Shown: positions 35,537 to 48,123, counted from the stretch's first letter. The stretch is 64,000 nt of DNA from Epiperipatus broadwayi (GCA_028023455.1 JAQFVV010000032.1:1054001-1118000); one strand, 5' to 3'. Numbers and translations are program-made. Notes: a model not told the origin generated them from the letters alone.

Positions 35537-37703
35537 GAGATGGAAATCATCAAACAGTCAAAAAAAAAAAAAAAATGTGAATAACATTGTTTTAATAAAA
35601 TAATGAATAATCACCTTTACTAATACCCCCCCTCTCTATTTATATATTGAAATTTATATTTTTAAGTAATGAAATATATTAATTAGTTAGATAGATGTAA
35701 AGACAGAATTATATAAATATCTTCTTTATCACCTTAATATGCAGTGCAATAAGTAGGATACATAATGAAATATAAAATGATAAGACTTATGACTTCCATC
35801 AATATCCAGAAAAAATGTGACAAGTCAATTTTTTTTTAGATTTCCAATTATACAAGTTTGAAAATTAAATATTTAATTTTTTAAAATGCATATAAAAATT
35901 CAAATCAATATTTAATTAAAAACAAGTATACTCATATAAATCGTATTTAACAACTAACATTTAAATAAAAATGTAAAATATTTTTAAAGTAGACAAATAT
36001 AACTTTTTTTCTCTGTGACTTGAAACTAAATATTTACTTTCCAAAATAAACTGTTGGCATTGTACTTAGGCAGTTCTTGACTATAATAGTTAAATGATGC
36101 ACTAAATATAGATATAGGTCAGAAATAAAATTTAAAAAAAAAAAAGCATTTTCTTAGTGCAATGACTTCTGTTTACAGAATTATCTTATAAATGTAAAGA
36201 AGCATCTTATGCAAAGTTTAATATATGAGTATTAAATGAAATGCAGTTTTGTAATTTATAATACTAAATTAATATTGCTATCTAGCTTGTGTTCTTTCTT
36301 ATACCATGAACTTGATATCAATATTAAAATTGTTTATAGGTGATATGCAACCAGAGAAACTTATATATTTATTCTCCTTTAATTAAATTAAACACAATAA
36401 TTATTCAAAAACTATTAAGAACAATTCATCTTTGGAAAGACAACTATATATAAATTTGATATTGTTAGAAAAAAAAAAAAAACAATAATTACCCTTAAAA
36501 AAAAATAATCTTAAAAAAAAAAAAAAATTTCTAATTACTAATAAAAAAATGAGGATCAAGAAGAAATGAAGAAAAAAAAGAAGGGAACTTGAAAATAACA
36601 TGAAGACTCATTAAACTCTTTGTTTAAATAAAAGATAGTCTTTCAATAGGCACTGAGAGTTAAGACTTCTTCAACAGCTCTTCATAGCAGAATAGTGAAG
36701 AAGAAAAAAGCATTATTTGCCAGGTTGCCAACTATCAGATAGTGAGGCTTTGAGATTTTTTTCTATTCTAAGCTAAAAATAGCAAAATGTCCATTTATTA
36801 TTATATAGTTACCTAGGTTAGTTAAGTATGATTAAACTCCAAGACACCCCCAATCCCCAATTATATCTGGTCTAGAATTGAATTCCGGTTATATTTACAC
36901 ATGAAAAAATATATGAACACAACTTGTAAATAATCCAAAATCTAAATTTTATTATTATTAATGGAAAAACATATTTAAAAAACAAATAAGTATAATTTGC
37001 AATATAAAAATGCATGAAAAATCTGTATCATAACTGTTTTCAAATGATTTCATAAAAATGCAAAAAGATGACAGCATTGATTAAAAACTTAAGAGTTGGA
37101 TAATTTTTTAAACAAAGAATATAATTTTTGGGTAAAGAAGATAACAATTGATTTTGTAAATGTATTTTAAACTAATTAAATTGTGTTTATACTGCATTTG
37201 ATTTCTCATTTCAATAATGACAATTTAGATCAGTTATTTATAATAAGAAATTTAAAAAATAATAATAGAAGAAAAGGTACAATACCCTATACTATTCTGA
37301 AAAGATTATAAATTTAATAAAATATTATTTCTAAGCATTGTTTTCAACCAGGTTAACTGTATTCATTGAACTACTATAAGTTTATATAAATACCATTTAC
37401 ATGATTAATTTTTTATATTCAAATTAAGAAAAGAAGTATTTTATTGAGTAATATTTAATAAAGAATTTGATAAATTTTTAGGATTTCAGTTTAAATATAT
37501 ATTTCAATTAACACGTTAAAAGTAAAATGGCAAGATCACACTACAAGAAATAGTACTGAATTTAATAAACATTTACTATGAAATTGATAAACTTTTAGAA
37601 TGTCAATTTAAATACATTGAACACGTGAAAAAAATAAATTTTAAAATGTAATGGGGTACAGCAAGAGAAATATTGAATTTGATAAACTTTTACCTATTCC
37701 TTT

Positions 37704-38108
37704 TAATTATAAATTTTATTAAACGCACATTATTATTTAAGTAATATTTACTAAGGCTGTAACCTTTAGGAATAAGCGTTTAATAAAATTTATAATTACA
37801 GCTTTAAATTATTGTAATAGATTTCTTACTATAAGATCTTTCCATTGACTCGTTGTAAATCGTAAGATTTCGCGAGTATTCATGTATAATAAGAATTGGG
37901 GACTTAATTAGTGAAGTATTGAATAGCTTCACACTCTTAGATCTAACCACTTCAGCTTCACCTATTCATATATAAAAGTAGGTTGAAGTAAAGAAGGGTT
38001 TCCCTCTTTTCTTCCTAGCGAAAGCTTGTGGCTAAGACCTGTAGAGGTCCTTATCTTCAAATTTTTCAGACGCTTATTCCTAAAGGTTACAGCCTTAGTA
38101 AATATTAC
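37704..38108. mobile_element. TIR element (MITE) with a second nested hairpin
   Basis: A perfect 39-bp inverted repeat (37741-37779 and 38070-38108, outer end GTAATATTTACTAAGGCTGT) bounds about 290 bp. The left copy also sits in the loop of another perfect 23-bp palindrome pair (37704-37726 and 37776-37798, TAATTATAAATTTTATTAAA... and its inverse). The inner core from about 37843 to 38060 (TTGACTCGTTGTAAATCG, ATTTCGCGA, GGACTTA) resembles 60541-60756. No coding sequence is recognised. Confidence 0.7.
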
Positions 38109-41100
38109 TATTCCTTTTAAGTAAAGAAAGATGCTGTGGTCTACATATTGAAACACAAACTAGAGAAGTGGAAAGATTAATTTTTGATAATCCAGATAAA
38201 ATTTGATTGCATAAATATATTTTAAATTATTTAAATTTTGTTTTGATCACATATTTAATTTTTTACTTGTGTATAATGATATTAAAATTTTATAGTCATT
38301 TTAAAAATTATCCCATGAGAAATATATTTTACTTTAGAATTATTTATTGTATTTAATAAAAGTTATATTTTTTGCAAGATTGTTGTTGATAATTATTCCA
38401 TATAAATATTACATGAATATATTTTAATTGTCAAACTTTCTAATAACACAAAGAGAAAGAGAGAGAAATGGAGAGAATTAGCAAAGATAATTTTTATTTG
38501 GTATTCAATACATCAAAAATGGAATTTAGACAATAAAACATTAAAAAATTTCTATTGTTCAGAATATATCCTCCTGATATATATAAATTACAAATATATT
38601 TTAATTATCAACTCCATTAAATTTTTATACTTTTATTTTTATTATTATTCTACTAAAACAAGCACCAGGTCAGTTTTGTATGCATTAGTAAAATAAAACA
38701 ATATTTAAAAATATTTCCATGAAATAATAATACATGAGTTATCAACAATAGTTAAAAATGATCTACAACATGTGTTACCATAGTTAACTCATATATTATT
38801 TCATATAAATATTATTTAAATATATTTTAATTACCAACTACATTGCATTCTTTTACTCTAATAACCTGAGCAAAAACTGTGGGGCACGGTTAGTTTAAAA
38901 TAAGTTATTTCATTATTTAAACTGTTTCTAATTACACTGTTTCAATGCCCAATCTAAATGAAATTATTTTTATCAATTGGCTTATCCCATGTATAAATTT
39001 TTCATTTGATTTTTAAATAGTAATTCATTTCACTGTTATTTTATCTACCAAAATCTATTATTTTTTCATCTTTCTCATTACTTGAACTTGTTTTTTATAT
39101 TTTCTTCTGCTTACTAAAATATATATTAAAAGAATCAATTGCTTGAAATTTTGTTTTAATTTAGATTTAAGCAATTTATTGGTACATACATAATATGAAT
39201 ACACACACGATGCTATTATTGGGAATATTAATTAAATTTTTTTTTTTTAGTTTTTATTTTAACAATAATTTAAGAAAATTTAATATAGATAATATTCTTC
39301 TAACTTTATATATATTTGGAGAGGGGGAGTAAAAAATCAGGAGGCTCCATGAAAAAAAACTCATAAAAAAAAAAAAAAATGCAAAATAATATATACTTTT
39401 TCCAAAAAAACAAGGCAAAACAATTTTAATGATATACTAGTAAGTCTGGTAAATATAATTTATTATAAAATAATAAAATTAACATATAATTACTAATATT
39501 AAAATGAAAAAATGAGTTGTTTTGAAATTAAAAAATGGCAAATATATATTTCATAAAATATAGGCAACCACAAGCTTCATATAACTCAACAATTTTTTAA
39601 CAAGTAAAGCAATACAAAAAGTAGTCCATAAATTAATTGACGGCAAAGGGTGTTAAATGAAGGCCGTAAAATAATCCATAAAAGTAAATGTATATATTTA
39701 TTATTGAATGTATGTTCAGCTGGAAAATAATGTTCTATATAATATAATGAATGTAACTTTTCTGAAAAGTACATGTTTTATTTTTTACATAAAAACAAAC
39801 ACAGTGAATAGTTTGATGTTTTACTCACATACTTATCATAATAGTAAATAGAAAAAATTTCTCACTATTTTTAAAACCATTCAATATTCATCACTATTCT
39901 AAAAACATTAAATGCATCAGCTCATTTTGAAATTATTACTAATCAAATATTTATATTAATTTTATTGATACACTATAATAAATTACATTAACCAAAATTA
40001 TTGTTATTAATATTCTTTTATTATTGATTTGTTTTTGTTCATTTGACCATATATATAAATATTTTATTATTTTGAATTTTCTTATAAGTTAATTTTTTCA
40101 ATAAGATCTTCTATGTAATGACATCCAGTATATAAATTATCCAGATACAATATCATGCTAGAGTATCAAAAATCTAAATTTATCAATCATAAAACAAAAA
40201 TACTAGTAAAATATGTATATATGTATAATCAGATTTATATAGTAATAACTTTAGAATTTTACAGTATATGTAATTTCATTTTGAAAGTTAGAATTCTACA
40301 GTGGATGTAGTTTCATTATGGAAGTTATCATTCATTAAAAAAAAAAAAAAAATTCCTTTTCTTTTTTAATTTTTCTTCCCCCATGATTTTATATATTAAA
40401 AAAGGAAAAAATATATCAACTAGTGACTTTTAATCAATTTAAATCTATATAACTGTAAAACAAAAATAAAAATTTACCTTTTTCTACCTTAAAATATTTT
40501 TCCTTATTGACAATATTAAAAAAAGAGTGTAAGATTAATTCAAGTACTGTATAAATAAAGATTCAGCAATAAGCTCAACACTTGTAGAATTTTGACACAT
40601 CTCTCACACTAATATTAATCATGTTTTTGCTTTATAATCTGAAATCTTTAAAAACTATTCAATTATTTCACAAAATATAATTGCCAAAAGCTGATATATA
40701 AAAATAATAATGCAGTTTATTCTTACAAATCAATTTAAAATAGTAAATCAATTTTTTTACACAAAAAGTAATTAAACAAATATAAAGAACACATGCACAT
40801 ATATAATGAACCTGCTAACTATGCTACATTTTAGTTCTAGCCCCACCCCACACATTCAAACATATACAGCATATAGTGGCTCACATTTTATTGATAAACA
40901 TAGATTAGAATACAAAACCTATTATTTATTAAACTGTAAATGTACAGTATTTTGCAACACTACACATATAAATATAACACAAATTAATAATAACAAACTG
41001 ATAGGACACATTTATATATATTTTAAGGAGAGGTGTGCTCACTCATGCACTGACTTAAGGAATAAGAAAAAAAAACACTAATCAAGGTATTTTATTATTA

Positions 41101-44100
41101 AAATAATGTAAATAGTGAAATGTTTGACTTTACTCATTAAATATGATCTAGGCAATATTTTGTTTCTAGTATATTTTTTCCCTCTTATAGAAACATAATA
41201 GAATAGTCTCTATCAAGAAATTATGATCTCTAATTATTTAATGTTTTTAAATCAATATTAACTTTAAATGTGTTTTAAAATTTTGTAATAATTTTAGCAA
41301 TCACTCTTAGAAAATATTTTATTATGCACATCAAGTAAGAAAAAGATAATAAAGGAAGAATAAAATATATTGTGCTTTCAACATAAACCAAGCAAATTTT
41401 ATTAATATATTCAATCGTGCTATGTTCAGAGACAGCAAATGGGGTTGCTGGCATATTATAAAATTTAAATAAAGTTTTTAAAAAAAACGTAACTGTATGT
41501 GGTGCTCAGAAAGAAAAAAAAAAGACTGCCAAAATCTTACAATTTACATACTTTAATGGGTTTTTGGTTTATTTATATTTTTTCTTGAGATAACATATAA
41601 TGGAAATCATCCAATAACATATATGATAGTTTACAACTCCACTTTATATACATACTACAATCTAATAATTTTAACTAACTCGTAAATAAATTACAGATTA
41701 TCAAATATTTAAAACTAATAATACAACTGAGTGAAAACATTACAATGATCATTCATAAGCCTGACTTTCCCAAAAAATCATTTAATAATCTTACAAAAAA
41801 ATATTCCATTCATTTATCAATGCCAATTTATTTAGTCAGTTGTTTTGTGAATAAGTTTATACATATACACACATTCAAAAGCACCAATCACTTAATAAAA
41901 TGTAACATTCACTGCATATGAATAAATTCACATTATATAATCAACATTATAAGAGAAATATTTATAATTTGCAGAGGTTATAAATGTACATATATGATAC
42001 AGTATTTATTGTTTGAATAGATTTATTATTAAAACTGTACAGAGTAAGTGAATCTGAAATTAGCAAAATATCTCAAAAATATTCGGATTTAATTTTGCAC
42101 AAATTTTTTTTAAATAATGCTTTTAATGTAAATGTTACAACCACGTGATTATTAATGTTTTTTTCACCCAGTTGAGGGCAAATGTTATTTTGTCAAAATG
42201 TCATATATTTATTTTAATATTTTATTAAACAGGGTTACTCCCGAAAACATGCTTTATAAAATATCTTTTGCCCATGATAACATTCATTTTAACATAGTAC
42301 AGATATTTTCAATATGTACATACATTATGTACATATATCTATAATAAATTTTATTAAAAAATAAATTCATACATATAAACATTTAAAAATAAAATTAAAA
42401 AAGAAAACCCATTCTAGAAATTAATAAACTTTATTAGTGAATTGCCTTGTTTTATTTTTTCTATTGTATTCTAAATAGTTTTATTTAATTAATCCATATA
42501 TTATAACGGTCCTGAGGATTTGAATGATTAGTGTTTAATAAGGAAAGATAATTTTATGATCTTCACTTTAAATCCAAATAACTCAAAGATGATACAAAAT
42601 AGAAGGGAAATATAATTTAATCAAATACTAATGGTCAGATCGGGTTATATTCATAAAAATATTATAAACCACAACCACCTTTCCAATATCATTAAACCAC
42701 TTCTAATTAACTGAAAGGAATTTAGATTTTCTATGGATTCAGAATCCATCCAATTATTGGGAAATCCATGAAATGAGATTGTTAAATTGGATCATGATTA
42801 ACTTGGTTGAGTATGAAATCTTATCTCACAGACTATTATGAAATTAATTTATTATTTTAATCAAACAATATTAACACAAGCAATTCATTCACATTACAGT
42901 ATATCATTTATTAAAATTCAAATGGTAAGACTTTATGAGAAGATAATCAGCAGGCTAGATTAATAAATAAAACAAATGTTTATTGGGGATATTCATTAAT
43001 TAAACTGGACTACATTATTCTAATAAACATAATGTATTCGTGTGATGTTTTGTTATGAAGTCCATAACAGTACATTTCTTTTTGGTTTACTTTAGATATT
43101 ATAAAATCTATTCTTGTAGATTTAGAAATATTAAGTAATTTCTTTAATTGCTTTACAATTTTAAAGGATTTAAGTATGTTTCTTTACCGCTCTAGGGACA
43201 CAGATATTCCAGAAGTTAGGGTTTTCATTTAACATGTATATGTGCAGGCATAGTTCTAATATAGGTTAAACATAACTCAGGAAATAGCAGTTCAAGTTTC
43301 ATCATGTATCAGACTTTGAATAGATCATTAATTAGGACTACATCGTGTCTACGATAAATGGCAAGCCACCATGAATTTAGCAATGCATCATCAGGATCAT
43401 TTTCCAATATTCATTTTTATTCTAACTTGGCTCCTAACAAAAAAAAAAAAAAAACAAGACAGAAGACGCTGAGAGTGTGCACTTTTAATAAAAATTTAAT
43501 TACACTTGAACTGTCCATTGTGTAAATTATATTTTATTGCTTTTCTCGCCATTTACGATAACAAAAAATATTTATTACAGTAAAAACTTTTTATATAATT
43601 ATGATATTTTAATGAAAATAAAACTTGGAATCTTTTTTTAAAATCATATTTTAACTTCAAACTTTGAATAATTAAATTTTAAATTTTGAACCTTGAACTC
43701 TAAATGTTTAATTTAGATATAAGCAATTTTAAATTCGAGAACTAAAAGAAATCTTTTCTTTTTTTTTTTTTGAAACTTACTTATCTATCCTTTTTTTTTA
43801 CTATCATTATTATTAAAACTGTTATCCCAAAAATAACTAGCATGTAGCCATTCTTTTATTTCTCACATGTGGTCAATTATGTATTATCTTGCTTTGCAAA
43901 GGATTAAAAAAAAAAATCATTGGTGTGAAAATAAATGTTTGAAAGAAATAAAACAAATTTTTGAAGGAAATAAATCATTAAAGAAAGAAGTTTTTGAAAA
44001 TCTTTTAGATGTATAAAAATAAATCTATCCTATTGCTAAATGGAGTAAAAGAAATTATATATATATAATGGACTCCTAAGTTCAATAATACTTTTCTAAA

Positions 44101-45060
44101 ATCTCCAGCAGATTTTGAGAACTGCAGATAATACTCATTTTGTATAAATTCCTGTATAGTAAATATGTACTGTAACCCTACATAAATAAAACATTTAAAA
44201 TACACATTCTTATATACATAATAAAAAAATAGAAATGAGGTTAATTTTAGCTTATGATGTTACCAAAAAACTGTCAATTGCTACTAATTGACAATCCCTG
44301 AGCATAACAAGTTTTCTCATTAATCTATTATCTCTTTTGTTGGAGGTTTTTTCTTGAAATAAAAAGAAATTCATGTTTCATTGAAAATAAGATCTAACCA
44401 AAAATTAAGCTCTAGCATAATTTTTGAGCTTATAAGCCCTACTCCAAATATAAACTTTATTTAAGATCAGCAAACCAATAAGTGGTTTTTGTTTGCCCGT
44501 TGAAACATACAATAGACATGTTGAATTATAAAATAATGAATATATAAATAAAAAATATTATTCACATTAATGCATTAAATTAATAATAATAACAATTACA
44601 TTGTTCTTTTACATTTTCCCACCTACTATTTTCAACAAACATAATTCTATCTATATAGAGAAATAATTTATCTACCATAAATCAGTATATCAGACAATTT
44701 ACAATTTTGTTTATATATATTTTAGGTACTTATTTTATTTATATGTAATACTTATATTTAGAATGCTTGGTTTAGTTTTAGAGTTTCAGCATGGTAGCTT
44801 TTAAATATTCAAGATTAAAAAAAAATTAGTTTGACTTCTTAAATATTTTTTCTTACTCCTAAAAGATTTTATTAAAATAACGAAGTGATTTTAATAATCA
44901 AAGTTTAGTTTAAGTTAAATCGTCAATGTTTCTCAAGAAAAGTTTTTAAAAAGACTATCCAAGCAGGGCTATTATAAGTAATTTGGGAAGTGTTTATAAT
45001 GTGCATACATGATAACAGATGGACATGGTTGGGTCATATATGAATATTGGTATACAGTAT
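38109..45060. other. Long A+T-rich region, no gene recognised
   Basis: About 7 kb with many A, T and TA runs. Patches with slightly higher GC (42490-42800 and 43180-43450) carry no recognisable protein, RNA gene or bounded repeat. Diverged transposon fragments cannot be excluded by eye. Confidence 0.4.
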
Positions 45061-45065
45061 GTTGT
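45061..45065. repeat. 5-bp target-site duplication, left
   Basis: GTTGT, repeated at 47487-47491. The left copy sits in a short GTT repeat. Confidence 0.8.
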
Positions 45066-45495
45066 TGTTGTATTCGGTGTGAGAAATAAACAGCAAGTTT
45101 ACTAGAGACAATTTACTCCAGAAGTTTTCGATTTATTTTATTGAAAGTAAAAATAATTATAATGGAAAATAATTATAATTAAAAACAAGTTGTGGGATTA
45201 TTTTTATCAGAGAGAAAAATATCTAATTAAAGTAAGAACAATAAAACGGATTTGGAAAACACGCGATTAAGTTTTTGGAATGTAGCAGATAAGACTTAAC
45301 AAAAGAACTCCGAGAGATATATAAACTGCTAGAGGAAAACATCGTGCACTTGTTACAGTCTTGTTAACAGAAGTGGATACGTAAAGCTATTAAGAGCTAT
45401 TTGCGGCACAACGGTTTTAAGAGTTGTTCAGCCGAGTTTCGATCGGATTGTGTTTTTCTACCCCTCTGGAAAAGCTTAGGGGCGAAAACATTACA
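45066..45495 (+). repeat. 5' LTR
   Basis: 430 bp, TG...CA ends, about 98% identical to the right LTR. It lacks a 4-base and a 1-base insertion found in the right copy near 47437 and 47461. Confidence 0.92.
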
Positions 45496-45499
45496 AAAT

Positions 45500-45509
45500 T
45501 GGCGCAGTC
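45500..45509 (+). promoter_or_regulatory. Primer-binding site, tRNA-Ser type
   Basis: TGGCGCAGTC is complementary to the ...GACTGCGCCA end of animal tRNA-Ser. A few bases on, TTTCGAACCT resembles the complement of a tRNA T-arm, so pairing might extend beyond the acceptor stem. Confidence 0.75.
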
Positions 45510-45614
45510 TAAGTTTCGAACCTAGTAAAACTTGAAGGAATAAGACAGACGAGAAAATCAATCGATACATTCGGAAACAAGTAAAAGGTCGTTAGGACAA
45601 AGCAATATTCCTGA

Positions 45615-46190
45615 ATTAGCATTGAAAATGCCGAGGAATGGCCTCTCTATATAATTCAATTGGAAAATTTTTTCAAGTTAAATGGGATAAAAAATAATGG
45701 AAAAAAAGTGGCCGCACTTTTATGTTTAGGAGGATGCAAACTCATAGAAATTATTAATAAATTATGGGACGGACCGATAACTGATGGAGTACATTTTGAA
45801 GATATAATTAAAAAATTAACAGACTATTTTAGCCCAAAGCCGTCTAGACACGTAGCTAGATTAACCCTGAGAAAAAGAAAGCAAGCCAGGGAGGAAAAAA
45901 TTAAAGACTATGATATAGCATTAAAACAGCTGTCAAAAAACTGTGATTATAGCGAATTTTTAGAACAAGCTTTGCTGGATCAATTATTGTGGGGAATGTA
46001 CGACGAAAGATTGCGACAGACATTGTTAACGGAAAGTGACTTATCATACGAAGTCGCTATTAAAAAAGGAATAGCATATGAAGCAGTAATTGAGCAAGCC
46101 ATAGCTTTTATAAACAACTCATGGCAGTTTACAAAACAGATCGAAGTCAGCAGCCGAAGAATGAAAATCTTAACAGAGGGAAAATGTTAA
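45615..46190 (+). pseudogene. Gag capsid-like region of the LTR element
   Basis: The frame is open from just after a TGA at 45612 to a TAA at 46188-46190. Without an in-frame ATG, it reads EEWPLYIIQLENFFKLNGI and VAALLCLGGCKLIEII, then DYFSPKPSRHVARLTLRKRK, DQLLWGMYDERLRQTLL and SYEVAIKKGIAYEAV. This is the order of the retrotransposon Gag (CA-like) domain of metazoan Ty3/Gypsy elements: a tryptophan-containing start, a hydrophobic 'lL..lGg' helix, 'F.P......R..l..r', then 'L.dqll.G..d..lr..LL'. An ATG at 45628 lies one frame away, suggesting a one-base loss near the start. The downstream zinc-knuckle part is in another frame. I regard it as a decayed gag. Confidence 0.75.
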
Positions 46191-46573
46191 CAGTGAAATG
46201 TTTCTGCTCTGGTAAAACTGGCCATGTATCTAAAAATTGTAAATGGAGAAAAGAAAACTGTTATAACTGCGGATTTAAAGAACATTTAGCAGCTGTATGC
46301 AAAAAACCACGACAAACAACAAAATGTAATCCAGGCACAGATGATACAACGTATACCATTGGCTATGTATCAACTAAGGGACAAAGCATGGCCGTGAGAG
46401 ATAGGACTTTTTCGCAAAGACAAAGACAGATCACTAAACTACAAGAATTGGAGTCACGTAACCAAAAATTAGCTGCCATGCTTGAGAGAAAGACGCAATC
46501 GGAGCTACAACTCAACTTGCAATTTAAAGAACTATCAAAAGAAGTGCACAAATTAAAACTGGACATTTATTAA
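46121..46573 (+). pseudogene. Gag nucleocapsid-like region: zinc knuckles plus coiled coil
   Basis: This 150-codon frame overlaps the capsid-like frame by about 70 bases in a different phase, so either a programmed or a mutational frameshift joins them. It has two CCHC boxes. The second, CYNCGFKEHLAAVC, is perfect (C-x2-C-x4-H-x4-C). The first, CFCSGKTGHVSKNC, has Ser where the second Cys belongs. After a polar linker, the C-terminal half (KLQELESRNQKLAAMLERKT, then LNLQFKELSKEVHKLKL) is a leucine-heptad coiled coil. It ends at TAA (46571-46573), but the same frame resumes directly after the stop with more coiled coil. Confidence 0.75.
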
Positions 46574-46879
46574 TTAACTAAATTAAAAGAACTGGAACAA
46601 CAAAATTCAGAATTTAATAAAAAATTACAAAGTAAATTTTCAGAATGTCAGACTTTTGAAAGATCAAACAAAGATTTAAAAAGCGAACTTGTAATGTCAC
46701 AATTATCCAAACAGGTAGAGAATTGGCAGCAATATGAAATGGAACTACAGGAAAAGATGGCCGAAAGTGAAAATGAAATTGACACATTCGAAGATTTTTT
46801 AGAACGGAAATCTTTAGACAGTGAGAGACCAGAGACAAAAACTGCAGAACAGGAAAAAACCCAGAGTCTCTCCAAGTGA
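46574..46879 (+). pseudogene. Coiled-coil continuation of Gag past an internal stop
   Basis: Directly after the TAA at 46571-46573, in the same frame, about 100 codons stay open: LTKLKELEQQNSEFNKKLQ, then a Glu/Lys-rich heptad stretch including SKQVENWQQYEMELQEKM, ending SLSK and TGA (46877-46879). This looks like one long coiled-coil tail split by a single nonsense codon. Readthrough is possible but I see no special signal. No protease active-site motif (DSG or DTG) or reverse transcriptase follows. Confidence 0.6.
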
Positions 46880-47038
46880 GAGAAAAGAGCACTCAAGGCG
46901 GCGAGAAAAAAGAAGAGTTCACACAATTTTCAAGGTTATATCGATTAATAGGAAAAATCAAGTTTTCTCCAAGCTGAAAAAGGAAACCGCACATATTGGA
47001 TGATTATGTGTAACGTAAATAAACTCTAACTTCTGGAG

Positions 47039-47051
47039 TGAGGGGAGGAAG
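47039..47051 (+). promoter_or_regulatory. Polypurine tract
   Basis: The purine run GAGGGGAGGAAG lies immediately before the right LTR, as expected for plus-strand priming. Confidence 0.8.
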
Positions 47052-47486
47052 TGTTGTATTCGGTGTGAGAAATAAACAGCAAGTTTACTAGAGACAATTT
47101 ACTCCAGAAGTTTTCGATTTATTTTATTGAAAGTAAAAATAATTATAATGGAAAATAATTATAATTAAAAACAAGTTGTGGGATTATTTTTATCAGAGAT
47201 AAAAATATCTAATTACAGTAAGAACAATAAAACGGATTTGGAAAACACGCGATTAAGTTTTTGGAATGTAGCAGATAAAACTTAACAAAAGAACTCAGAG
47301 AGATATATAAACTGCTAGAGGAAAACATTGCACACTTGTTACAGTCTTGTTAACAGAAGTGGATACGTAAAGCTATTAAGAGCTATTTGCGGTACAACGG
47401 TTTTAAGAGTTGTTCAGCCGAGTTTCGATCGGATTGTAAGTGTTTTTCTACCCCTCTGGAAAAGCTTAGGGGCGAAGACATTACAG
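47052..47486 (+). repeat. 3' LTR
   Basis: 435 bp, TG...CA ends, followed by the GTTGT duplication at 47487-47491. Confidence 0.92.
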
Positions 47487-47491
47487 TTGTA

Positions 47492-48123
47492 ATGGACTTA
47501 CTTAATATGTACATACTGTCAGCCATTGATTCAGTCAAAATATTTGTGTTTGTTGATAGATTTATCATTTTTTTATTTGGAAAATCTTTTTTGCATGACC
47601 ACATTTATCAGTTTTCTAATTCAGCTTTTCAGGCTTATAGCTAAAATTATTGCAATGGAATTTTAAAAAATAAGTAAAGTTACAAAATAAAGATAAGCAA
47701 ACTAAACTGCTTTTCCAAAATATGATAAAGCTGTGTACCACTTTAGTATTCATTATAACATAAGTTTTAGGGCTTATACTATTTAAGCTATAGTAAATGG
47801 ACAATTATATAATACAGCAACAAACTTCAGGTAAATTGTGAAGCCAGACTTGTATATTTATCAAAACCAATATAAGCAATAAACTTCAAAAATTGCTATG
47901 ACAGATTTATGATGCAGAGTACTTTCTTTTTCAAAGTTAGTCCAGTTTTGATAAAGATGATCTGCTTCAGAAAATCAGGTTTAGCAAATTTTTTTAATAT
48001 TATTACTGTATTATTTACTCATTGTCTATCTTTCAAAGCATGGGCTAGCAATTGTTTTTTTTAAGTTTATCAAAATATTATTTATTAAATATCCACACAT
48101 TCTTGAGGAATATAATTATATTT
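47492..48123. other. Spacer between LTR element and long-TIR element
   Basis: No gene or repeat recognised; an 85-codon frame at 47387-47644 begins inside the LTR and is not credible. Confidence 0.5.

Larger units (their letters stand above)
32972..37703. other. A+T-rich region, no gene recognised
   Basis: Contains a CA repeat (34163-34184) followed by poly-A, a 12-base poly-C tract (35525-35536) and many A/T runs. A 60-codon plus-strand frame at 34425-34607 sits in slightly richer sequence but matches nothing I know. Upstream exons of the minus-strand gene could be hidden here. Confidence 0.4.
45066..47486 (+). mobile_element. Gag-only Ty3/Gypsy-like LTR retrotransposon
   Basis: Two LTRs of 430 and 435 bp (45066-45495 and 47052-47486) begin TGTTG and end TTACA. 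They differ at about nine positions plus two small indels. An exact 5-bp duplication GTTGT flanks the element. Four bases after the left LTR lies TGGCGCAGTC (45500-45509), complementary to the 3' end of animal tRNA-Ser. A purine tract GAGGGGAGGAAG abuts the right LTR. The 1.56-kb interior encodes only Gag-like protein (capsid-type segment, zinc knuckles, long coiled coil) with frame breaks. No protease, reverse transcriptase or integrase motif is seen, so any mobility would depend on proteins from a relative. The low LTR divergence suggests a fairly recent insertion. Confidence 0.9.

Noticed and set aside
40806-41081. 91-codon plus-strand frame
   Set aside because: Low-complexity composition, no family resemblance and no coding-like flanking signals.
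45510-45530. Possible tRNA gene near TTTCGAACCT
   Set aside because: No cloverleaf can be made; the block is better explained by complementarity to the primer tRNA next to the LTR.
46614-46926. Two 92-codon minus-strand frames over the gag tail
   Set aside because: Antisense shadows of the coiled-coil coding stretch on the plus strand.
46821-47003. 60-codon basic plus-strand frame at the end of the LTR element interior
   Set aside because: Out of phase with the coiled coil that overlaps it; no protease or RT motif, probably chance.
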